Position numbers and translations under genes: made by a program. A DNA stretch of 64,000 nt from Mixophyes australis (lineage: Eukaryota; Chordata; Amphibia; Anura; Limnodynastidae), in NCBI GenBank assembly GCA_036250195.1, contig JAVHZZ010000008.1:10228934-10292933 (forward strand), read 5' to 3'. Positions 24,851 to 36,484 of this stretch are shown here, piece by piece. Under the pieces are notes generated by a model. The model searched no databases. It was not told the origin of the DNA and saw nothing but the letters and a program-made list of their open reading frames with translations. Position 1 is the first letter of the stretch, and every line of letters starts with the position of its first letter.

Positions 24851-25079
24851 ATCCCTTCCATTTCTAGAGTCAGGGAAGCCCCAGTCTTGGAGGGAATCCA
24901 GGAAAATGCACGGAACACAGAGGAAAATCGGGTTTTAAGAGTAATTTATGCTTGGTGCTCGAAGAACGTGCCTTTATTTTAATATAAAAAAAAATACTAT
25001 TTAGCTTTCTCTCATTAAAATCTTATGTACTGTTGGATGGGTAGAATTTTACCTTTGCAGAAATTAGATATTTAAAGAA

Positions 25080-25720
25080 GAAGAAACCATTTGTTTAATG
25101 TTCTTCTGCAATTTCTATGAGGTTTTAATTGTGCTCAGTGGCTTTGCAGAGAGGCAAGGGAAGCTACAGAGGCTAATTGCAGCCCAGGCTTTTGAATGAG
25201 AAAGCAGATCTCTGGTGCTAGGCCAGATAGACTTGATTGATGGTAGCTGTCTCGGATGTCACCCTGTGAGAAAGGAATAAAACCCTCAGCGGACAGGGTG
25301 CATTGCAGCTGTCTCGCTTCGTTCTAATTTCTCTGCCCTATTGACGTCATTGGGAGGTTTCAAATCAGACCAGTGTGTCTAGTAAACTTGCAGACAGATG
25401 AAATAAAGGAAGAGAGAATCTGGTTCACAGCCAAGGGTTCACTGAGGGTTTGAGATGCCTGTTTTCTGTACCCATCCCTCATACTAGGAACATTATTGTC
25501 CTCCCCGCTCTGATCCTTTAAACATATTAAATGCCACCGTGCGCTGAAGATGACAGGTGGATGTTTTTTGGGGAGTATTGCATGAGGCAATTATCACATT
25601 GTCACATAGACAATCAAGGCTCAACCTGTTTTAAATTTTCAACTTTCAGGAGGATTTGAGCTAATTAAATATTTTCTGAAGGTGTTAACAGACAGGCAGG
25701 CTGCATAAGGGTTTTAGGCA
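25080..25720. other. Possible conserved non-coding element in PDE4 intron 1
   Basis: Complex, non-repetitive sequence lies between repeat-rich stretches, with a perfect CRE (25342-25349) and homeodomain-type TAATT cores (for example 25168, 25655). Conservation is a guess; the sequence alone cannot show it. Confidence 0.25.
25342..25349. promoter_or_regulatory. Perfect CRE palindrome TGACGTCA
   Basis: Second full CRE in apparently unique intron sequence, 9.7 kb downstream of the PDE4 start exon. Confidence 0.35.
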
Positions 25721-25940
25721 GAAATAATATGCACATTTTTTTTAAAGGATTTAAATTAAGTGATTCTGGAAGAAAAGAAAAAGACTTTTTGCAGAATCGG
25801 GCAAATAGTTTTTATTTTTCATGGTAGGAAAATATGGTTTTCAGGTCCGGTTTTTGAAGACAGTCTATATGCATGGAACCATTGCCTCATAGCATGAATT
25901 ATCAGATCACTTCTCATAATGCCTCTCTGTACCATGTGTA

Positions 25941-26246
25941 GGGGCATCACGGTGGCTCAGTGGTTAGCACTTCTGCCTCTCAGCACTGAGGTCATGAGTT
26001 GGATTCCCAACCATGGCCTTATCTGTGTGGAGTTTGTGTGCCTTTCCTCCGGGTGCTTTGGTTTCCTCCCACACGCCAAAAACATACTGGTAGGTTAATT
26101 GGCTGCTATTAAAATTGATCCTAGTTTCACTATCTCTGTGTGTGTATATTAGGCAATTTAGACTGTGAGCTCCAATGGGTCAGGGACTGATGTCAATGAG
26201 ATCTCTGTACAGCACTGCAGAATTAGTGGCGCTATATGAATAGCTG
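25941..26246 (+). mobile_element. tRNA-like SINE (family A)
   Basis: It starts 'ggggcatcacggtggctcag' with box-A-like and box-B-like blocks and ends 'agtggcgctatatgaatagc'. It is slightly shortened in the 'gttctccc' block. Confidence 0.88.
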
Positions 26247-26524
26247 CTGTAGATATATACAGTGTAAGTGGCTCTTGTACAGTCGGATGTATCGTACATC
26301 AGAAAGGCAAACGTAAACTGTGGCTAAAATAAGGAGCAGCTATACGGACAGGAGCATAAGTTCTTTTAGTGCTCAGGCGCAGCATGGAAATTAGGATTAT
26401 CCACAAAACAGATGCAAGTGACTTTGTTTTCTAACAGTATCTTTATTTTTATATTCTGTGCAAAATATTTCAGTGAAATAAACCAAGTATAAACGTTCAC
26501 GTATAAATCATGAACAGGTTAATA

Positions 26525-27802
26525 CAGCGGTACCCAACGTGTGCGCCGCGGCTCCCAGGGGTGCCCCGGCGCTGTCACTGGGGTGCCGTGGCCAGGAAGA
26601 AAAGAAAAAAAAACAACTTGCCAATCCAGCAGCACCTGGTACCCAGCATCCTCCTCCCTCCTCGCTTCGCACTGAATGTCGGGCGTGACGTCATCACGTC
26701 CAACATATTCAGTGAGAAGCGTCAGGAGAGAGGAGGATGCTGGGTCCCGGGTGCCGCCGGATTGGTAAGAAGACAGAAGAGAAGACAGAAGAAATAGAAG
26801 AAAGAAGGACAAGTATGGTAAGTAAAGAAAGGGGAGGGGAAATGATGATAGGAAACAGCAATAGAGGGGCAAAAGAATGAAGGAGGGGGCAGAGTGAGGA
26901 TGAAGGAGGGCGCAGAGTGTGTGGATGAAGGAGGGCCCAGAGTGTCTGGGTGAGGGAGGCACAGAGTGTGTGGATGAAGAGGGGCACAGAGTGTGTGGAT
27001 GAAGAGGGGCACAGAGTGTGTGGATGAAGGGGCACAGAGTGATCGTGAAGGGGCAGAGTGTGTGGATGAAGGGGCAGAGTGTGTGGGTGAGGGAGGCACA
27101 GAGTGTGTGGATGAAGAGGGGCACAGAGTGTGTGGATGAAGAGGGGCACAGAGTGTGTGGATGAAGGGGCAGAGTGTGTGGATGAAGGAGAGCCCAGAGT
27201 GTGTGGATGAAGGAGAGCCCAGAGTGTGTGGATGAAGGAGAGCCCAGAGTGTGTAGATGAAGGAGAGCCCAGAGTGTGTAGATGAAGGAGAGCCCAGAGT
27301 GTGTGGATGAAGGAGAGCCCAGAGTGTGTGGATGAAGGAGAGCACAGAGTGTGTGGATGAAGGAGAGCCCAGAGTGTGTGGATGAAGGAGAGCCCAGAGT
27401 GTGTGGATGAAGGAGGGCACAGAGTGTGTAGATGAAGGAGAGCCCAGAGTGTGAGGATGGAGGGGCACAGTGTGATCGTGAAGGGGCACAGAGTGTGATG
27501 ATTTTTGTACATGTTGTTGTTTTATTTTGTTTAATCTTATTCCTCTTAGTATTAGCTGTAAATTATTATTTGACAGAAATATAATTGAAAGAAATATAAA
27601 AATATTATTTTCCCTTGGATTTATGTGTATTAATTTTGCAAACAACTTACTAAGTATTTCTGTCCTGACCTAAAAACTTATTACATTATTTTGACCCAAC
27701 TACTTATAAAACGGTACTGCTCGGTATTTATTTTGGAGGGGTGCCTTGAAAGAAATGGAGACTCTAAGGGTGCCGCAAACTGAAAAAGTTTGGGGACCAC
27801 TG
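26525..27802. mobile_element. 1.28-kb hAT-like non-autonomous element carrying a minisatellite
   Basis: The ends are CAGCGGTACCCAACGTGTG and, inverted at the right, 'gtttggggaccactg'. The 8-bp flanks are GGTTAATA (26517-26524) and GGTTAGTT (27803-27810), a 6/8 match. 'ggtgcc' phrases sit next to both ends (26560-26590; 27737-27770). CAG.GGT.CCCAA with an 8-bp duplication is hAT-like. No transposase is present. The centre holds a tandem array (26878-27500). Confidence 0.72.
26878..27500. repeat. 22-25-bp minisatellite inside the hAT-like element
   Basis: The main unit is GATGAAGGAGAGCCCAGAGT plus GTGTG, 25 bp, with shorter variants ('gatgaaggggcacagagtg', 'gatgaagaggggcacagagt'). About 25 units. 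It creates minus-strand frames of 201, 267 and 307 codons rich in HTLCPSSSTHS, which are not genes. Confidence 0.93.
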
Positions 27803-27810
27803 GGTTAGTT

Positions 27811-28758
27811 CAAGATATTTACTGGGGGCTGTGTTTTTTTACATCAATAGTCTGATCTTACTAAATTCACACGGAGGCAGCCATTTGGAACATGTATATT
27901 AACGAGTATGGACTAGGTACATAGGACATGCCTCAATGATGTCACTAGCCCCTAACGAACTGATAGGACGTGGCACTCATATGAATATTGGTCCAGACCA
28001 CATAATGGCTGCCTTCACTACACAATCACGGGAAAAGTTCATCTTTCTTGGTCAGTTTTTCCCATTTTTGCGTCTATGTCAGCAAAATCACATATAAGAA
28101 ACTGACGGCTGCTACCTCTTCATGTCAGCGGCCGGCGCTCCGTGTGAGGGCGTTAAAATCTGAGTTTTAGGCTGCCCAGGGTACTCCTAACGTAGGCAAA
28201 CCGAGGGGGGGAAGTTCATAGTGCCTAGAAACCCCCCTCCAGAACCTGGGTCACTGTATAATCCCCTCTTCAAATCCTCCGTTTGCCCCTGCCTAATGTT
28301 CTCTATGATTCATATACATAGTAAATCTTACATTATAACCCATCTAAAATGTATAACCTTTAAAACATGGTTTGCGGTAATACAGTTTGAGATGACTCAC
28401 TAAAAGATAAAGCAGGCATGCATTAGTAAACAACAGAAAGTCTGGGATTTGAAGCTAATTATATTGGTGTTAATCGATCAAAGATAAAAGACTTTCCGAA
28501 TCGCATTAAAGGTAATTCAGAGGCAAGGAAGAAATATTTCCCTGCAATCATTTTATTAAAAGGCTATTACAAAAATCCTGTACATTGAATATCATATTAG
28601 ATTATCTGAACACCCACAGAGCTAAGGACTTGTAAGTTTACATATAATGAATTGACATATGCTTAAACTACTTAGTGGTTTAAGTAATTTAATGCCTAAA
28701 TAGGAAAGCAATATTAATAATATTTAATGTGCAGTCTCAAATATTGCTCCATCTTATA
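27811..28758. other. PDE4 intron 1 stretch
   Basis: 27870-28015 has old-repeat phrases ('cctaacgaactgataggacg', 'aatggctgcc') shared loosely with 13360, 41545 and 60115. Otherwise unassigned. Confidence 0.4.
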
Positions 28759-28900
28759 GCAAAACTTTCTAAAAAGGAAAAGTGGAGGCCTTGCCCGTAG
28801 CACCCAATCAGGTTCTAGTTATCATTTATCTGGTACTTTGTGGATAATGATAGCTAAAATTTGATTGGTTGCTAATGGCAACACTACCACAAAAGTGGCA
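28759..28900. repeat. Palindromic CCAAT-bearing MITE (family 1), diverged
   Basis: Inverted blocks 'gtagcacccaatcaggttct' and 'atttgattggttgctaatgg'. A further fragment with 'attggttgctaggggcaac' lies near 29030-29050. Confidence 0.7.
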
Positions 28901-29739
28901 AGCAATACAATCATATGTTTGGAAATAGAAAACAAATCATATGTATATGCAGAAAAGAATAGGGGACAATTATGAAAACTGGTTCTGTCATTTTTTTCTA
29001 ACGCCGTTTAGAAAATGAAAACAAACATAATTGGTTGCTAGGGGCAACACTGTCTCTGCATTCATTTTTGTCTGGAATTACAAGCAAAAGTCTGACTGAT
29101 TGCTAAGGCTTACTCCACCTTGTTAGTAATTCACCCTGTACCGATGAGTAGAAATATTTTATTTGACCTATTTTATGTTAATATTTTTCATGTTTTTGAT
29201 ATGATATCCACGTGTGAATGTATGTGTATAATAGACACACAGGTAAAACGTTGCTGGTTATTTGGTCAGAAATAAATGAGAGCGTACATTAATAAAGCCT
29301 AGGTTCACCTGGGAGAGGAATGTCTCCTCCAAGAATGCACAACATACTATATGACAGGGTTAATTAGCGAAGTATTAGTCCATGATTGATCAGGGATGTA
29401 GACACAGGAGTGGAGCTGTTAATCTCCTGGGAGTGACATATTTCCAGCCCTTGCAGCTCCTTAAAACCATTTTGTAGCATTAGCATGTCACTGTCAGCCG
29501 CCATTTTATTGTAGCCTTGTTTACGTGTGTACATTGCACATGGAATAATAAAGTTAAATGAAAAGGCACCTGTCAGTCACAGCTAAATTCTGGGTGTAGT
29601 AACCAGTAGGGAGGAACCCAAGAAGGGTGAGTGTAAGCTGTGTGGCTATATGGTACTAGCTGTATATGTATTTATCTAATGCATAGGAGCCACCCCCCAA
29701 TATTTGTGCTGACACTAACCATTTCTATGCATGTCATAT

Positions 29740-29761
29740 GGGGGGGGGGGGGGGGGGGGGG
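29740..29761. repeat. Poly-G tract (G22)
   Basis: Uninterrupted run of 22 G, the longest of three long G runs in the window. Confidence 0.85.
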
Positions 29762-30143
29762 TGTAACAAGAGCATCCACAACCATTTTAAATGTTGACTC
29801 TGATGTATTTTTACTTCTGGGAGTAGACCTTTGGTTGCCAAAACCTGTTATATTCAAAATGTTCATCCCTAGGATATGTCTAGCAACTCAAAAATTAAAA
29901 AGAAGTATGTGATCGATTTTATTAAATGCCTGGGATAAGGGTGTTTTTACTTTAATTTGGAGCACCATGCCTAAAATCCACTAGTGTACATTTAAACACA
30001 CATACACACACGTATTGAAAGACAATGGAGGAAACCTCATAAATGTACTTTATTATAGGAGATTACTGAGATGAAATAGCTATATAATTAATAAAATAAC
30101 ATGTCTGAAACTTTTTTTTTATTCTTTTATAAAGCGTGTAGCC

Positions 30144-30260
30144 ATTGGTGGTATCGGTTGGCATTGCTGCCTCACAGTGCTGGGTTCATGGGTTATAGAT
30201 TCCACCCAGGGTACGGTCTGGCTGGAGTTTATTGTCCCTGTGTTTGTGTGGGTGATAGTT
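30144..30260 (+). mobile_element. Degenerate 5' part of SINE family A
   Basis: 'ggtatcggttggcattgctg', 'cctcacagtgctgggttcat' and 'ctgtgtttgtgtgggt' match the SINE order. The 3' half is missing or unrecognisable. Confidence 0.6.
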
Positions 30261-30658
30261 GGGACTGTCCTGGAAAATGGGGACTCTTGGTTGCCATGAT
30301 GTGCATGTTAAACAAAGGCTTTGTTTATTTATCGGACTTGAACCCTGTGTGAACACAACGCTATTTTTGCTAACTCAGTACAGAATAGGAATAATTGATT
30401 CCCATGAAGGAACGGATATTCAGTATATACAGCTTTTTTCAGTAACGCCAGTGTAAGTGCAGTACCGTGAAAGATCAGTGCGCGCTGCACTATTGCCCTA
30501 GCACATGCGTTCTCCTATATACCCGTATATATACTGTCTGTTTCTAACATGGATAAATGACAATGGAAACATGGCCTCAGTAAGAATAATAGTTGATTGA
30601 TAGATATAGTTAGTGCTTTCTGCTCCCAGTTATTAAATATACCTTTCACTGCACATAA

Positions 30659-30981
30659 GGGGCCTCAGTCATTAAGGAGAGCAATGCAAAAAAAAAAAGA
30701 GTAAGTTTACTCCTGCGCAAACCATGTTACAATACAAAGGGTGCAAATTAGTTTATTATTTTGCACATAAGTTAAATACTGGCTGTTTTTTCATCTAGGA
30801 CCCAAATGCTTGATAGCTTTATTATTACACTGAAATTTAAAGTTGATTTAGGACATGCCCTATCCCAACTATAAATCTGTCACCACATTTTAAATTTACC
30901 TCCCCCTCCAATGCAACATGGTTTTGCCAAGGTGAAAAGTTTCTCCTTTTTATACTTTGCTCTCCTTAATGACTCAGGCCC
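30659..30981. repeat. MITE family 2 (palindromic ends)
   Basis: It starts GGGGCCTCAGTCATTAAGGA and ends CCTTAATGACTCAGGCCC. The interior blocks 'ccatgttacaata.aa.ggtg', 'gcacataagttaaatactgg', 'gataggacatgccc'-like and 'caatgcaacatggttttgcc' are shared with 55692 and 59564. Confidence 0.85.
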
Positions 30982-31390
30982 AGGAGTCTGAGAATGACAG
31001 CTGTAGTGAGAATCAATTTTGCATATCTCTGCATCATTCCCTCCAGTGAGTACACATGTCTCACTCTTCCTGTTAGGTTGCAGAAGTATTTTATGTGTTT
31101 GCTATTGAGAAACATACAGGGTTTCCCTCATCCTTCACTTCCACGCAGCTCTGTGTTTTGCCTTGTAGCTGTATTGTGTGCCCTCGCTTGCATAACATTT
31201 CCAGAATACTGCGTAAGAATAAGCAGCAGTGTATTACTCCTTAGCTTCGAGTAAAAGGTTTGGCAGCTATTGTTGCTGAAGGGAAACCATAGTGAAAATA
31301 AATATTTAATAACTGTATTTCTAAGTAAATCTTTTGAAATATTGCAAGATATTGTCTCTTCCAAGCAATGTGTCCTGTATTGTCAAAGAC

Positions 31391-31565
31391 AGAGGTAGAT
31401 TTACTAAAACTTCGAGTGGAGTTGTTGCCCATAGCAACCAATCAGATTCTAGCTATCATTTAACTAATGCATGCTAGATAAATGATAGCTAGCGCTGCGG
31501 AATTAGTGGCGCTATATAAATAAATGATGATGATAGCTAGAATCCAATTCAATTCCATGATCTAC
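31391..31565. repeat. Palindromic CCAAT-bearing MITE (family 1) interrupted by a SINE fragment
   Basis: The left arm has 'catagcaaccaatcagattc'. The right arm is broken at the central 'atgatagctag' by the 37-bp insert at 31493-31529 and is then heavily diverged ('gaatccaattcaattcc'). Confidence 0.78.
31493..31529 (+). mobile_element. 37-bp 5'-truncated SINE-A insertion
   Basis: The insert is only the last 37 bp of the SINE ('cgctgcggaattagtggcgc' to 'ataaataaatg'). It is flanked by an 11-bp direct repeat ATGATAGCTAG at 31482-31492 and 31530-31540, as expected for target-primed reverse transcription that stopped early. Confidence 0.7.
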
Positions 31566-32727
31566 CCCAAAAATATTGGAAGACTCCGCACAGGAGGTTC
31601 AGTAATATTTAATAACCTGTTAACTTTGGTAGATTTTTAGTTAGTATATTTCATGGATTGATGCTGAAATTATTTAATGTTAACATTATCCAGATGATAT
31701 GTTAACATTGAACATGGATATCAAATAAATATACTGTAATTATGTTTTTCATGGCAGGTAAAGTCCCGAAGGGATGACTGTTCATATTAGAGGTATGGAA
31801 GTTATTTAGACCCATTTTGCTCCAGGTTAAATCTTCTACGATGCATGCTAGGGCATTTGGGGTCAATGTTTATGACATGTCCATATGATTCTTGTAGTTT
31901 TCCTGGGGGCCAGAATCACCTTGAAACTACAGTATGATTATTTTTTTTATTTGACATACAAACTTGATACACTATAATATCCCAGATAAGATCAACATTA
32001 TCCACATTTCTAACTTCATCCTTATCATTTTGTATTTCCATAGTTGTGTAGTAATATTACTGTCCAATCCCCTCCCCAGCCCCCCTCATCCATCTGGTGT
32101 CTTATGAGGAAATAGCATGACGAAAAGCTGGCAATCTTCCCTAAGTAACCCCGGGGTGTTTGTGAGGACAAACAACTGAACAATGGCCCTTTTCTAGTCC
32201 ATGGCTGCCCCACATCTGCAGATTCCCAAAGCTTCCTTTTGGCCCCTTTTTTTACAGAACGTCCCACAATGATATGAAATGTTTTATAGGGCCCACAGTC
32301 TGCAAGAAAGTATTGTATTTAGAACTTATATACGCTACATGTAAGCCTGTAATCATTGGTCTAAGCCACAATGTATAGGGCAGGCAGAATAGTGCACATT
32401 ATAACCTGCCACTCTCCCATCCTGTATTATTGCTCTATACCTGGAAGAGTAACATTGAAGAACTGCAAACATAGCGCCACTATTCTGATCTTTTCCCTGT
32501 TGCAGCCACCTGTTGGTTATGTCCTCTTTTATTTTGTGAATCCATTGCTCTGATTGGCTACAGGTTGGTATCAGATAAGGTTCTAATGTTCTGATTGGCT
32601 AATGGGTGATCTAGCTATGTGAGAGCTGCAATCCTCTGTGAATGCTCTGATTGGTTGGCTACCGATTGGTCAAGCTATGTGTTCTAATGCTTTGATTGAC
32701 TACAGATTGTTTTTCTACCCTATAGCC
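31566..32727. other. PDE4 intron 1 stretch without recognised features
   Basis: A local cluster of 'gctctgattggct' phrases at 32548-32700 looks like a degenerate short tandem duplication. Nothing else recognised. Confidence 0.4.
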
Positions 32728-32736
32728 ATACTAAAT

Positions 32737-33350
32737 CATACTTGCCAACTTTTCCTCATTGGCTTCAGGGAGACCCTGAGGGAGGTGGGCGTGTGGGGGA
32801 CGGGGCTTGATGAATCGCATCATTTTGATCCCACCCCCTAAATGGTTGTCACAATTTTAGCCACTTACAGCAGGGGGAGGGCTAAGATGACGTGATATTT
32901 GGGTCATTAAGCCTCGCCACTTGTCTATTGTGGGTGCAAGAACCGGGAGGTTGCCCTGCTCTTCCGTGAGCCCGGGAGGTTTCCCAAAAATGCATGAGTC
33001 TCCCGGACATTCCGGGAGAGTAGGCAACTATGCATTGAAGAAAAGCAGCTAATGAATCTCTAGAGACTGAAGTGTCTTTTATATTTCTGTCTCCATTACT
33101 GAAGTCATGTTGTCTTACCTGTCAGTCTTTGATTAAATCTTGGTCTCCATGAAAATGGCCACCTCCATACGCATCAATACATGGACATAGGACACAATTT
33201 CTGAACAGTGTCATCATGCCACAGATGGTGAAGCCAACCACGTCTTGTACTGGCTCAGCATCAGGGAGAATGCCAGACTCTTCAGGGAGTGAGGGAGATC
33301 ACCCCTATTTCAGGGATTCTCCCTGACATTCAGGGAGAGTTGGGAAGTAT
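32737..33350. mobile_element. ~610-bp non-autonomous DNA element, copy 1
   Basis: It starts CATACTTGCCAACTTTTCCT and ends CAGGGAGAGTTGGGAAGTAT, giving short inverted ends. Flanks ATACTAAAT (32728-32736) and GTGCTAAAT (33351-33359) match at 7/9. Internal 'tctcccggacattccgggag' and 'cttcagggagtgagggagat' repeat the terminal motif. Copy 2 at 39344-39950 is nearly identical. No transposase. The 9-bp duplication would suit Mutator- or Merlin-type elements. Confidence 0.75.
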
Positions 33351-33359
33351 GTGCTAAAT

Positions 33360-34250
33360 CTGGAAACAAATGGGATAAACCGCATCGCAGTACAATATTT
33401 AACAGTTCCCTGGTATATACACTGTTTTTATTGACTGCTTATCTCTGGATTTGGATCACTTTAGCAGCTGGGAACCCTCAATGTATATACATCATCACAT
33501 AGGTCATGGCCTCTTGCTGTTTCCAATGAGCCCGCTTGTGGACCATAAAAACATGCAAACTGCCTGATGGTTTTATGTGACATCATTCTCCTCCTGCACG
33601 GAGAAGCATGTAATGAATTTGGAGTGTGTCAGCTGTAGATTTGGGTGGGATTGCTCCTGAAAGAAGAAAAAAAAAAGAATTTTACACAATCAGATAAGCA
33701 GCTTGTGCAACCAATTCCTATCAGCGTATAGAGCGTAGATTAACATCTGACTTATTCCTAGTTACAGTGCACGTCCACACAGTAAACATCTTGTCAGGGG
33801 AAAAGCTGCTTCTAATATAAACAGGAATTTAAGGGAACAGAATGTTCCAAATTCGTTGTCTTTTCTTCATCAGAGCAGATTAAGGACGAGTAACACAAAT
33901 GACCCCCGATAAGTGACCTTTTATTGGATACAATGATAACACCCTGCTATCTTTTCATTTCTTTTTTCAGCATATGTTTGTTTTTAATATCAGTGACCTA
34001 AACTTCATGTATAAAACGTACAGTGGCATCTGGACTCTGTCATCAGAAACCACAGCAAAATCTGACCCAAATAGAGATTTGCGGAGGAACAAGTCATTTC
34101 ACAGAGGTGAAGTTCTGACCATGCAATCTTTAAATCCCGCTTTTGCGTGCCGTAGAATGCCCTTATGCATTGTGTTTGTAAATCTGTGTATAGTATATTT
34201 TGCTGAATATGAGGTCTAAATAGAGCTGGGACATTGATAGTACTCTTTTC
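33360..34250. other. PDE4 intron 1 stretch without recognised features
   Basis: No repeat or coding signal recognised. Confidence 0.4.
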
Positions 34251-34258
34251 TCTTAATC

Positions 34259-34446
34259 CAGTGGATCCCAAACTTTTTGAGTTCAAGGCACCCTTAGGGT
34301 TACCATAATTTTTTCAAGGCGCCCCTAGCCAAACTAATTACCAAGTAGTCCCCCGCCTTGCTTACCACTGGCCCTCTGGCTGAGGCACCCCTGTGAGATG
34401 GCCGAAGCACCCCAGGGAGCCTAGGTGCACAGTTTGGGAACCACTG
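34259..34446. mobile_element. hAT-type MITE (188 bp)
   Basis: Ends CAGTGGATCCCAAACTTTTT and CAGTTTGGGAACCACTG are inverted copies. Flanks TCTTAATC (34251-34258) and GCTTAATC (34447-34454) match at 7/8. The interior has 'ggcacccttagggttacc', similar to the hAT-like element at 26525-27802. Confidence 0.8.
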
Positions 34447-36154
34447 GCTTAATCCAATCTAGAAGCCATTTTCGTATTCCCTTAACCCCATGACAGGATA
34501 CGTTTCCAACTTGGCAACGTACATTTGAACAGATGCAGCCATTCGTTGTTCCGCCCGTGTGGCTAGGTCACATGGGGGTCATTGGTAGAGTTTGCAGATG
34601 ACCACGGTCATCCCATCAATTCCAATTGTATCGTTCTCAACGTACTCCTCCTACGGCCACACAACTGACCACTTGAGGCCAGATGACTGTCATCGATGTC
34701 ACTAAATATTTGAACAGCATTAATAGCTTAAGATGGGGTATGTACTTGAGTAGCTCTTGAGAAACAACAAGATTGAATCATATATAAAGCTTTGAAAGCT
34801 ATCAATCTTCATGAAGGATCCATTTATTTACAAAGTGCTGTATATTCTGCAGCACTGTGCAAAGCAAACATACATTAACAACATAAAAACAATGATTTGC
34901 ATAGAGTGAACAGGAAGTGAAGAAGCTTATTGTCCCCAGAGCTTATCAGATCAATTTTGCATATGATCCTTGCTGTAAAAACTCCAATGCGCCCTGCCCC
35001 CAGATGCAATAGTTGCAGTTAAAAATGTAATAGTTCAGTTTAATCTAAGATATAAGCCCATTGCTGTCAACTGAACTTTAAGTTTTTTTTGTGTTTACAT
35101 CTTTTTCTTATACCTATGGAAGTTTACATTTTAACTTTTACATATCCACACTTAAAACAAGAGACAAGGGGGGATTTTTTTGTTTTGGGAGCTATTCAAA
35201 TCGCCGCCCGCATTGCCAGCGGTTTCCATCCCCATCTGCAAGATTTACTTTCCTGTGGGTGAAAATCCAAACCGCTGGTGATGTTAGGTGATTTAATAAC
35301 TGCAGTTTATAGTAAACCGCCTGGTAAAACCGGACGGAAAATAAAACCGTTTTACTCTACATTACATTTTAGCCCAGGCCGTCCTCTAGGGGGGCAGCAG
35401 GAAAAAAACATTTGGGCCCCTGAAGCTGAAGCATACTCTGCTACCTCCTGCCACCACTGTTAATTCTGGAATCTCCTCTCTCTACTTCTGGATGTAGGGA
35501 GCCCTCTCTTTCAGGGGGTCGGAGTACCTGAGACATAACAGGAACTTGGGAGTTAATTGCCCGCCTGAGTTACAGGAGTTTAGAGAAGAGTGGGATGGGT
35601 ATTTAGATGCCGCTTTTAGCTGTTAACAAACCTTCATCAATTCATGTCTGTATTTTAAAGATCCGAGGGCAAATTTATATCTATCTCAAATGACCCTGCG
35701 CCCCCAGAGTCCCTCCAAGCCCTCACAGACCCAACAGAAGGGTCATCCCACTGACTAATACCACTGTTGGCTAATGTCAGTCACTGGATGCTATAAACTA
35801 AGCAGATTCTAAAAGTAAATGCTCATTATCGGGGAGATTCAATTCAGTGCAAGGTCTCTGAAGCGTGCGTGGAGACACATGGAGGTGCGCAGAAATATGA
35901 GCGAAGATTCCTTCCATAATGTCTGGCAATGTGGGCAGTCGGACATCGTGGTGATGTCTGAGGGCCAGATTGCCAGCAATTGAATCTTCCACCTACGTGT
36001 AACCTAAACCTGTTGATAGTTGCTGGCGGTTGCGGTTTATTACGTTATAGTATGACCCAGATAGGCTTTCCTAAAATGGTTGTCTTAATATGCCTTAAAG
36101 AAGGTTGTCCCCTACACACATTCCTTCTGTGTCACCCACGTTCGTCTGCCTCCC
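34447..36154. other. PDE4 intron 1 stretch with fragments
   Basis: 34819-34945 looks like a minus-strand SINE-like 3' end ('atttatttacaaagtgctgt', 'ctgcagcactgtgcaaagc'). 35831-35990 has inverted ends 'gggagattcaattcag' and 'gcaattgaatcttcc' and may be a Harbinger-like MITE. The rest is unassigned. Confidence 0.45.
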
Positions 36155-36484
36155 CTATAGATTGTAAGCTCTCTTGAGCAGGGCCACCAGCTCACCTTTG
36201 TCTTCCTTTCTATCCTCTACCGGTGGCTCTCATCCTGTTTGCTGGGCTCATATTGTGCTAATTTGTTCCTCCACCTCCTGTGCCTCATTGTGAGCGGCTG
36301 TTCCCCGCAGAGAACGTCACTTAATGCTGGTTGGGCTATTCATTTTCTCTGCATTCTACTGTATTAACTATTTTGTAGTGTATTGTTTTTGCCTTTATTG
36401 TAATGTCCTGTTTTTATTGTATCCTCTTATGTCCAGCACTGGAGACCCTTTGCAGCGCCGTATAAATAAACCATAATAATAAAC
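36155..36484 (+). mobile_element. SINE-like element B
   Basis: It starts 'cctatagattgtaagctctc', has a pyrimidine-rich body and ends 'agcgccgtataaataaacca' with TAATAATAAA. Homologous to 5985-6356. Confidence 0.62.

Noticed and set aside
26519..27645. Minus-strand open frames of 201, 267 and 307 codons rich in HTLCPSSSTHS
   Set aside because: Products of the 25-bp minisatellite inside the hAT-like element, with no recognisable domain.
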